The notes beneath the pieces are model-generated. The model was given only the letters and a program-made list of their open reading frames with translations, did not search any database and had not been told where the DNA came from. A program made the translations under genes and the position numbers. Of a stretch of DNA of 64,000 nucleotides, positions 55,191-64,000 are shown one piece after another. Origin of the DNA: Microvelia longipes (Eukaryota; Arthropoda; Insecta; Hemiptera; Veliidae); NCBI GenBank assembly GCA_018340805.1, contig JACMZG010001863.1, positions 58,152,477-58,216,476 of the forward strand, given 5' to 3'. Numbering within the stretch: the stretch's first letter is position 1; each line of letters opens with the position of its first letter.

Positions 55191-55924
55191 TGTTTTGTAT
55201 TTGGCTCTTCAATTAAAACAATCGATAGTTTTATGACTGAGGTTTATAGCGATCATAAGAGGAGCTCAGGGAGCCTGTGTCTGACCCCCCTCCCTTTGAT
55301 TTACTCCTTTAATATGAATGGCTTAAATTAATAGTTTTGAGCTTTTGTCTCAAATTCGATATCCTCAAACATCTAAAACTTTGACCTCTCAGCTAATCTT
55401 AGTTATAATTGTTTTTTATTCTCAAATTTTCAATTAAGTTTTTAATTTACTGTGAACTTCACCTTTGTCGTATTTTTCAATTTATTTCATTCGAGCATTA
55501 CAATAGATAAAGACAGCAATATGTCTGCTAAATGACTATCGGACGCTGTAAGTCTGAGACATACAATCGGTTCATTCACATTCTTCTTCAAGTTCTTAAA
55601 ATCAATGTATGAACAATTCTCTTTGTACTGTTTCTCTTTTAGTTATGATTTTCGTTTTGTTTCTATTGTATTTGTCGTAGTTTCATTTGCAACAGTTGCA
55701 TTCATTTTCTTCGGACACAAAAGGTTTCAATAATAGAAGTTGACAGACCCTTGTGAATTAAAAGTTTTATAACATAAATATTTTCATGTGAAGTAAGAAC
55801 TATCATAAAGAAAATATTAAATAAAAGAATAATAAGAAATAAAAAATAAATTTATGAACTATTCAACACATGTACGGTGAATACATGTATAAAGTGAAAA
55901 ATTATTTTAGCATTAGTTCGGTTT

Positions 55925-55929
55925 ATCGA

Positions 55930-55962
<33 letters not shown>

Positions 55963-56240
55963 ATAAAAATTGAAAAATTAGAAAAAATACCTTAGTATTA
56001 AATGATAATAAGAGAGAGAACTTACAGTTGGTGAAGAGATAGAAGGAGAGGATTAAACGCGACGTTTCGACTGTTTTTGTCTTTATCAAGCGGAATATGG
56101 AGATCTCGCTTGATAAAGCTCCATATTCTCGCTTGATAAAGACAAAAACAGTCGAAACCGTCGCGTTTAATCCGTTCCCTTCTATCTCTTCCACCAACTG
56201 TTAGTTCTCTTTCTTCTTATTATTTATACATATTTAATAT

Positions 56241-56295
<55 letters not shown>

Positions 56296-56300
56296 ATATG
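55925..56300. mobile_element. Palindromic element between (TA)n tracts
   Basis: The arms 56003-56105 and 56112-56224 are inverted: GAACTTACAGTTGGTGAAGA, GATAGAAGGAGAGGATTAAA and CGCGACGTTTCGACTGTTTT match the complement of the right arm. (TA)n tracts flank both sides (55930-55962, 56232-56300). Each arm contains CTTGATAAAGAC...GTCGAAACGTCGCG (one arm with an extra C). Confidence 0.85.
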
Positions 56301-57404
56301 TTGTTAAAGCTTTTTTGCTTGCTTGTTCTAAATTATTTCTATCATTTACTGTTAATAAAGTTTATAATAGTTGAAGGAGTTAAAATTTTTAATGTAGACC
56401 CCAGCGCCATTGCTGCGCAGCGGAGCTGCCAAGAGGTTGAAGGCATTTTCTTTTATTTTTTTTTAGGATTTATAAGTTACACTCAAGACGTATAAATAAT
56501 ATTTGAACACAATATTTTTCTAACCTGAGAATAACATTAGTTCAGTGGTCTTATAAGTTGTCCGAGTTATTAGTCATGAGTAGGATGGGGTTTGCAGAAA
56601 GTTTTTCCATGAGGAAGATAGGACAGGTAACTTCCCTATGACTTGCATATCTTCTATTCTCGACATTTCTTCAAAACTAGAAATCATTATTAGCTCTTAT
56701 GATTTAAATACCGGTTGCCTTTGCCCAGATCAAGGAACTTAATTTTAAAGGAAGGAGCGTATTATACCTTCCCATTGTAACAAACTGTCGCCAACCCCAA
56801 CAGCTACTCCGTGGGACATTGATAACACTATCTCATCCGTCTTATCGCCAGGTTATAAACACATCGCCATATTTTAGTTCTTTATTGTGAAATGCATAAT
56901 TGTGCGTATTTAATGTTATTCTTACCTTGTTTGAGATTATTTAATCATCAACCCTAAGAAAATTTTCTATAAACTATAATTAAAGCAAGTTAGACATTAA
57001 AAGTGAAAAACTCAGGGTCGGGCATCGTTGTCCTAGGCTATTTAGACTTTATGCTGCCCTTGTAGTCCAAGTCTAGATAGAGAGCCATAGAAATAAATGT
57101 TGCCTCTATATTTCAACCTCAAACCACTGCGAATCTCTTCGTTATCTTTTTCTATTAACTATTTACCGGGTTTTTTTTACTTTTTAACAGGTTCTAATAG
57201 TAAGGTAACAATAACAGTATGGAAGTACGGAAGACTATGCGCCAAGCGGTTACGCTTTGTCGACTATAAAAACACTGTTGATATATAACAGTTTGGAAAG
57301 TTTTAATATTCCTCTCTTCCCTCTATAGCTGTATCTTTGTCGTCAGTGTTAAACAAGAACTCACCATTCTTAATCCAGAGTCACAATAGTATTTTAGTCA
57401 ATGA

Positions 57405-58108
57405 GGTTTAAGTAAAGTGATGTAGAAATTCATACAGTAGGGGTCGGGGCGGGGGGGACACAGTGGTCTAACTCCCTGGTTTTAGGTGGTTCCGGAAAAA
57501 ACAGGGATTAGTTGCATCAACTACCGCACCGAGCGCTAGTTTTCACCTTGTGCCCTTATCACTATTGTTATCAGTTTTAAATCGATACTTCTATTTATGT
57601 TTATAAAAAATGTAAACAAGACAATTTTTATCTTATTCATTGACTTTTTTTTCTTTTTTAGTTGTTTATAAGATAATTTTTTTTAGAAAATAGGATAACG
57701 TGTGTTACGAAAGTTGTGTTATAATGAGACAACGAAGACGTAAATTAAATTTATAATTTCCCGGTTTGATGTTTGTTTACAAACATTTTGATGTTTGTCT
57801 ACAAATCATGGTTATCACGATATCAGGTCTACTTAAAATTAACACAGCGTTAACATTTTATGAAAATTATACCTTTAAAATAATTAAAACAATTTTGAAC
57901 ATTGTTAAATACCCTTTTAAATAATCTAAATCTTGGAAATAATTATTTTATATATGGGGTACAAGGTGAACCGACCTGCCACTAGCGGAGAAAGGGTGAA
58001 CTTAGGGCAGGTCCATCTAAAGCAGCTTATTTCGGGGGAGTTAGACCACTGTGTCCCGCGCCCCCACCTCTACTCTATGAATTTCTACATCACTTTAAGT
58101 TTAAGCTT
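57405..58108. mobile_element. Foldback element of about 700 bp
   Basis: The left end GTTTAAGTAAAGTGATGTAG, AAATTCATACAGTAGGGGTC and GACACAGTGGTCTAACTCCC is inverted at the right end (GGGGGAGTTAGACCACTGTG, TGAATTTCTACATCACTTTA). Inner arms (TTTTCACCTTGTGCCC against TACAAGGTGAACC) also correspond in part. GC-rich ends contrast with an AT-rich centre. No ORF. Confidence 0.75.
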
Positions 58109-58329
58109 AATTTTCTCTACATTACATTTGGACTATTAGTCAAGATGTGCCACAGCGTTGATGTGGAAGTGTGCGAAGTAATTCCAACTCTATTTCTTAT
58201 AGGTTTATTTTTTATTCGTATAATTGATCATCAGATTAAACTGAGCCAACTGCAAACTCATGCAGTAGATTCGTATAACAAATCTATTCCGTGAATAATG
58301 CACGAGTCTCGAATGTAATAAAACTGTAT

Positions 58330-58425
58330 GTAAAGTATTAAAAATAGTCGGGTTATCACCATATCGATAATCGGGTTCGCTGCGCTCATCCGAACTGGTT
58401 TTAAATATGTAGGTGCTAAAAAGAG
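58330..58425 (-). repeat. 5S-associated family, tail fragment
   Basis: On the minus strand CGGATGAGCGCAGCGAACCC GATTATCGATATGG resembles the GAGGATGAGCGTAGCGAATC part of the complete copies. Only this part is present. Confidence 0.45.
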
Positions 58426-58819
58426 GTCGTAATTTAAGAAGAACAACTAAAATTGTACTCGTTTTTTAGTGGTTTAGATTATTTTACCTTCAATAATAGC
58501 AAAATAGCATACTAACATGGGCACATAACAAAGGCCTATTGTTTGTGCCGACATTGATTTATTATTTATGACGTCGTCAACCCGACAAATGGCGTCAACA
58601 TAATTGAAAAATTGCAATGTTCTCCGTATTTAACATGCTGTATAGAATGAACGTAAACTTACTAAAAGTGATTCTAAGACGATTGGCAACAAATTAGGCC
58701 CTGAAGGGCCGGTATTTGCTTTGGGATATATCTATACTTAAGGCCTATACGACCATCAAAAGAGAACAAATGGTACAAAGAAACAATGTTATATAAGGAA
58801 TATTTAAATTATCTTTTTA

Positions 58820-58915
58820 TCACTTATTTAAATTACCTCTTAATTTATTAAATTATTTATTAGGTACCTCTTAATTGATTAAATTATTTATTAGGTACCT
58901 CTTAATTTATTAGAT
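58820..58915. repeat. 36-bp tandem repeat
   Basis: ACCTCTTAATTTATTAAATT then ATTTATTAGGT occurs about 2.7 times. Confidence 0.9.
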
Positions 58916-59258
58916 AACCATTTAATACTTCTTGGAGACGTAGAAAAGGAGTAGGGTTCATAAATTACCACATATTGTAAATAAAAATAATTTTGTTCAA
59001 ATCACCCATTTATTTACTGTATATTTTGGGAACTTTATAAAACATCTATAAAACGCTAATTTGGATTTAATTAAGTGCTTTAACCAAAATAGTTTTAAAA
59101 CAGTTTTAAATTTTACTTTTTTTTAATTAATTTTTATATTAATAATATCCATAATCCCATTGTGCTCAATTCCATTTGAAAGTTATTATACATCGGCATG
59201 GTATTATAAGCCAGTAAGCATAATTGAAACTAAAGCTTTGTTTTACAATACGCCACCT

Positions 59259-59516
59259 TCAATAAAGTAGAAAACTTATACCAAGCTTATAAATAAATAA
59301 GTATACTTTATAAAAGACGTCTAAAAATATCAAATTACTTAAAAACCAAGTCAAAACATTGAAGGTATTACATGACGAAATGGTCTGCACTCCTCTGCAG
59401 AGGCCGAGGTTACGGCTTTCATGATCAAGAAATGTCGTAAGTCTGCTCTCGAGATACAGTTGAAATAACAGGGGAGTCACCGGGCGGCCTTGGGTAACCC
59501 CAGTCTTATAATACAG
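59259..59516 (-). pseudogene. Reverse-transcriptase fragment of a non-LTR-type element
   Basis: The minus strand reads LYYKTGVTQGRPVTPLLFQL then YLESRLTTFLDHE. The block GVxQGxPVxPLLF corresponds to the conserved GxPQGxxLSPLLF motif of reverse transcriptases. About 85 codons are open, but neither the upstream palm with its catalytic aspartates nor the downstream YADD box can be seen, so it is a dead fragment. The clade is not decidable. Confidence 0.6.
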
Positions 59517-59671
59517 TTCAACTTAATCTAATATAAATAAAATCTGCCAAGTATCGGTAACATTTTTTGCATAAAATCACTTTCATCATGAAATATTTTT
59601 AATTGAATACTTTTCGTCGTCGGACAAAAATTATTCATCATTCAGTCTACCCTAACTTGTTATTATTATAT

Positions 59672-59672
59672 T

Positions 59673-59722
<50 letters not shown>
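59672..59722. repeat. (TA)n microsatellite
   Basis: About 45 bases of uninterrupted TA; a further tract is at 59878-59918. Confidence 0.95.
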
Positions 59723-59725
<3 letters not shown>

Positions 59726-59924
59726 ATTATTATCTGTAAATTATATACAGTTCTTACTATTAAGTTGCATGTTGCTTCGTCTTTATATACATTGTATATA
59801 TACAGTTGTAAACAAGTAAAACAACATCATCTCGTCATCTGAGAAAAAGTTGCCTATATTGGAATATTGTACATGGATATATAATTATATATATATATAT
59901 ATTATATATATATATATTACTATT

Positions 59925-62900
59925 TCTGATAATTTTAAGTATTACCTGGTTTGAAATGTGTCCAAAACTGAGATAAGAAATGGGATTAAAACCCTGGATA
60001 CGATCTCTAGACTTATAGCACAATTCGATTTAGCAACTGTGGCCTTGTTACCACTATTCTATATCTAGTATATTAATAGCATTGTTATGAATTAGAAAAT
60101 AAATAGTTTTCCTGATTTTTCTATTTGGTCCAAGGCTAATATTAATAGAGGTCACCTTTACTCCTTCAGGTTTGATTTAAAATCTTGGTAAGAATATGAT
60201 AACATTATCTTTTTAGATTCTTATTCTAAATCCTTGGCTTATTTGTCTGTGTAATTATATTACCGCTCTAAAATAGTCCATAGATAGACTAAGAACATAG
60301 GTTCTTAAGACCAACTTAAGAAGCTTATAATATTTCTTTTAAGAGCTGTCTGAAAATGTATAATGGAGCTTGTGAAACACTTACTTTTCAAAAAAGCAAA
60401 AGGACTTACTTTTCAGAAAGTATTAAAGGAGAAATTAATCTGTTAAAATAAGAAACGTAAATACTTATAAACTTAGGCCTGGACCTGATCACGCCTCTGG
60501 TTAGAAGGATATTTTGGATTTAGCTTGTTGTTGTTGGCAGGACCAAATACAAAAAAGTAAGATTTCCTAAAGAAATCATACGTTCTATCCATCTAACCAT
60601 CTATTATCTAACCATTCCAAAACTTGACTTAACAGGATCTCATTTACCATCATCCTATCCTAGGGTTACGCTGACTAGCTCAGTAGACCACACTTAAATA
60701 AGGGCTCATTTAAGCAAGAGTTCAGGTCTTTTAGGTTGTTCTACACCTGACCTTTTTAAGGCTATGCTATACATTTTAGGATTGTTCTAGGTCTCCTTAA
60801 GGGTCACTTAAAATTTGTTAAGGAATCCTTGAGAAACCCTTTAGGATTCCTTGAGAAAGCCTTAAGGGATCCAATAAGGGTAATTTATAGAATAGGTAGG
60901 GAAACCCTCTAATTTTAATAGTAATATGAAACTCACTAGTTGTAAATTCTTTGCTGGTCTAACATACCTTATTGAAATTTATGTTAAAATCGAGTTTATA
61001 TCTATTTCCAACTTATCATTGCAATTGTTATTCCTTTTCTACAGTTTTTAAACTAGTGGTGTAAATCTTGAAAGGAATTTTTAAATATAAATTTGGTAAC
61101 TTAGTCATTTTTGGCTTTTTTAAAAAAAATCACTAATATTTTGGTGTTTCCTTAACTAATTTCTAAATTATAAAAAATCTAAGCACTGTTCTTTCACGAA
61201 CTTTAATCAGCTGACTTAAACTTTATTAAAGATGGAAAAAATGAAAGGAAAGAGACTTTCTGTTTCTAAACGCGTTCCAGTTATGTCTTTAAAGTTACAA
61301 ACAACGATAAATCTCGAGAGGAAGGCGAAAGTGTGCTCGTTAAAGGAATATTGGTTAGGTGAAACAAGTTTTCCTTGTTGAGGTTCTTCTGTGTCTCCTG
61401 CCACTGCATACGAGTCAAGACGACTGTATTCACCAGGCCTGAGCAATATAGATTCACAACACTTTTCCCAAGTATTTTTGTAGAATACACGTTCTGTCTC
61501 ATTCCCTCATATGTGTTCCCTATTCCGCACTCTCTCTTATCCTTTACTAAATTTGGACCTTTCTAGAAAATTTTATAGAAAATTATGTAAATTATACAGT
61601 GGGCCTTGTTATAAGGTATTCAAACGAAACCACAGCCTTCTTAATTTAACAGCATAACCTGACATGGATGTAATATCAGGCCTTAATTTACTTAATAGGC
61701 CCGAGCCCAAGGCTCCATACCCTGTGGGCGCCAAATTTTGCTATCCTTGCTACAGAATATATGAAAACAGGTAAGGAGTACAACATTTTCAGGGGCCCTG
61801 GATATAAATAAAAAGGCTATAATTTAACATAAAAAATGTACCACCTGTTGATCCCTAGTCTATTCCTATATGACAAATTATACATTTATACAATATACAA
61901 AATATTTAGTTGTATTAATTAATTAATTATACAAATTATACATTATAGTAACGGCTCGTCATTTAGTTCAAATCAAGTTAACCGGTGGATGGAATTACGT
62001 TACGCGGTGGATCGCTCCTTCCCTACAAAATCGCGGGAACTTTGGGACTCTACTATTTCCACTAACCTCTCTGTAGCGGTGGATCTGTGGTGGCAACAAT
62101 AAAGAAACCTTCTCCTTACCACGCTACAAGCCCTGTCATTTAGCGAGACTTGTCTTCCTCACACCTTCCTTTTTACCAACCACAAACCCACTTAAGTTCA
62201 ACCAACCGGTGGATTTTCAGTTGAATCACGAGACAAGCCGTTAATAAACCAACTAGTTTTACAGACAGTAACCAACCTATGACTTCAATGCGTGGCTGTA
62301 AAGTACTGTAAATAAGTACTGGTAATAAGTAGCTGTAGTAGGCCATAGCTGACATAAATCTCTGGAAATAGAAACAAAATCCAGCGCTTTAATTACTAGC
62401 ATAAGTTTGTTTCCAACACTTAACTAAATTAATTTAGCCGAAGGGGAAACGCTAATTTGTCTTAATATTCCCAAATTTGTTTTTTAACATCAAAACATAA
62501 TTATTACTCCAAACTATTTTATATTTTGATGATCAAATCTTTTTAAATAATTAACCTCGCATTTAGGAGTTTCTGAGCTTGAACCAAAAACACAAATTAT
62601 GCCTAAATACTGAGTTATCTTAAAGCAAACATTTCAACGGCGTGTAATGATATTTTTGAAGGCCGAAGGAACCAAATATCAATCTAGTAACAATCAATTA
62701 CAAAAATAACCATAACAAATAAAATAATAGTAGCTAATAAGATAATTTGTTTTCATAAAAACATAACTAAGATAGGCGATGTAAAAATGTTCATAAACTA
62801 TATGTAGGCTTCGTAACCTCCTCAATATTTTATTTTGAGAAAGCCTTTGAGAGTTATCGTGCGTTATCCCAAAGACCTCATAAGCATATTTTCAGATGGA

Positions 62901-63250
62901 AATTCGCAAACATAAAGTGTCCCTTTTTTAAAAACCAGACAACCTCGTTTCAGAACCCCCTCTCCTCACCATTTATCTTTGGTATTACCTAAAATGAACC
63001 GATAAAAGACAGAATATTTTTGAAAAAAAAAATCAAATTTCCTATTCAAGAAAATTGTCTGAACCGCAAAATACTTAGCTACCTACAATAATACTTAACT
63101 GCGCATCAATTACCTTGGAGAACTTACAAGTAATTGAAAACAGTAATAAAGAGTTAGGTTTTTTCCAGGTTTGGATTACTGTAATTCTACCTAAATGTCA
63201 CGACAAACTCTCACTATCTTGTGTATTTAGTATATTAAGGCTATTTTTTC
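59925..63250. other. Intergenic, no gene seen
   Basis: Over 3 kb with no plausible ORF. A small direct repeat (GGATTCCTTGAGAAA) is near 60823-60866, and an AACCGGTGGAT motif recurs at 61980 and 62205. Otherwise unassigned, possibly intronic or upstream to the gene at 63587. Confidence 0.6.
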
Positions 63251-63299
63251 TAACTTTCTTTTTATTATAAATTATTTGTCTTATCCTTGGCAAAGGTGG

Positions 63300-63586
63300 T
63301 TAAGAGATCAGTGCGGTGCGAAATTCCGCACCGCTGAGATGTCTATGTTGTTGCGGAAGAATCAAATCGTTGCTCCCGAACAAGCCGCTGCGACACTCAT
63401 GAAATAATATTGTGTGTCGTGATTTTTGGCCATAAATTGAATAGAAGTGGCCCAAAACGATGCGGCTTGGAGAGCGGAGACAAATTGGCACGTTGCCAAT
63501 AATGTGGCTCCAAAGTTGGCCATACATTGAAAATTCGCTAATTACATAGTTACATTATTACAATAATTATTGTCTTTTGGTTGCAG
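63300..63586 (+). promoter_or_regulatory. Putative 5' region of the gene starting at 63595
   Basis: Local GC content rises and CpG sites cluster (CGGTGCGAAATTCCGCACCG, GCTCCCGAACAAGCCGCTGCG, AACGATGCGGCTTGGAGAGC). There is a perfect 8-bp hairpin GCGGTGCG/CGCACCGC at 63313-63334. Position and composition suggest a promoter or first non-coding exon. No TSS evidence. Confidence 0.4.
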
Positions 63587-63594
63587 GACCAAAA

Positions 63595-63689
63595 ATGGCA
63601 TCACTGAGAGCTCAGCTGATGAACGAACTGAGCGATGAAGAGTCTGATGACGAGTCTACTCCTTTAGCACAAGATATTTACGGTGGAAG
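63595..63689 (+). CDS. First coding exon of an unidentified gene (partial at window end)
   Basis: The acceptor TTTTGGTTGCAG ends at 63586; eight bases later the ATG opens MASLRAQLMNELSDEESDDE followed by STPLAQDIYGG and a split codon at the donor GGAAG/GTAAGC. Acidic (D/E/S-rich) N-terminus. The open frame continues upstream to the acceptor, so the exon could also be internal. Its downstream exons lie outside the window. I do not recognise the protein; the good splice signals and codon composition support a real exon. Confidence 0.7.
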
Positions 63690-63712
63690 GTAAGCTTGTA
63701 CTCTAATACTGT

Positions 63713-63728
63713 TATATATATATAATAA

Positions 63729-63766
<38 letters not shown>

Positions 63767-63790
63767 ATATATATATATATATATATATTG
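63713..63790. repeat. (TA)n microsatellite
   Basis: TA dinucleotides with ATAATATAT interruptions, starting 24 bases into the intron after the exon ending at 63689. Confidence 0.95.
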
Positions 63791-64000
63791 TATGTATATA
63801 GTAAGCTTATTTCAGCAATAAACCAAAATTCAACTCTAATCAAAAAATTAGGTAACGAAGAAAATTTTCTCTACAAAATAATAGCTCTTTCAACCTAACA
63901 TGAGTTCAGTAACATGAGATCAGTGCCATAAAAATGATATAGATGAATCATATAGATGAATCATCAGAAAAATATAGATGAAAATTACCAATACATAAAA

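Overview
The window is eukaryotic nuclear DNA, almost certainly from an arthropod and most likely an insect. It is strongly AT-rich, carries many (TA)n tracts, and holds canonical GT-AG introns, tRNA-derived SINEs with target-site duplications, and RTE-like, Tc1-like and hAT-like remnants. The only gene recognised with confidence reads like an insect SS18. I cannot name the species; a hemipteran-like insect is only a guess from the repeat style.

Layout. (1) 628-13134, minus strand: a complete SS18 gene (SYT/CREST family, SWI/SNF-BAF subunit) in seven coding exons. All splice phases agree and the joined reading frame is 609 codons. Its unusual part is exon 4, a 292-codon exon expanded into about 22 HQG-containing Gly/Pro repeats. 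The introns hold an RTE-like LINE tail, two foldback elements, a full-length SINE with a perfect 12-bp target-site duplication, SINE fragments and a hAT-like remnant. (2) 13135-13991: a head-to-head intergenic spacer of 857 bp that probably serves both genes. (3) 13992-16586, plus strand: an uninterrupted 864-codon ORF for a very basic, Ser/Lys/Pro-rich protein with an N-terminal ordered-looking segment; I do not recognise it. (4) 16587-63586: about 47 kb with no convincing intact gene. It is a mosaic of foldback (inverted-repeat) elements, SINEs, satellites, (TA)n tracts and a repeat family of roughly 0.8-1 kb. (5) 63587-63689, plus strand: an acceptor-bounded exon with an ATG and a donor, the likely first coding exon of a gene that runs out of the window.

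The most interesting item in Part 2 is the 0.8-1 kb interspersed family. Its copies carry a segment that matches the 3' half of 5S rRNA (box A, intermediate element and box C region), followed by a near-palindromic GCGAAGCGAG signature. Also notable are several long foldback families, one of which shares a fixed tail and a CTGA...GAAA pocket; a 640-bp unit duplicated at 28.8 and 50.2 kb; a CCTAAC-rich hairpin inserted inside a copy of the 5S-like family; and the exon 4 repeat expansion in SS18.
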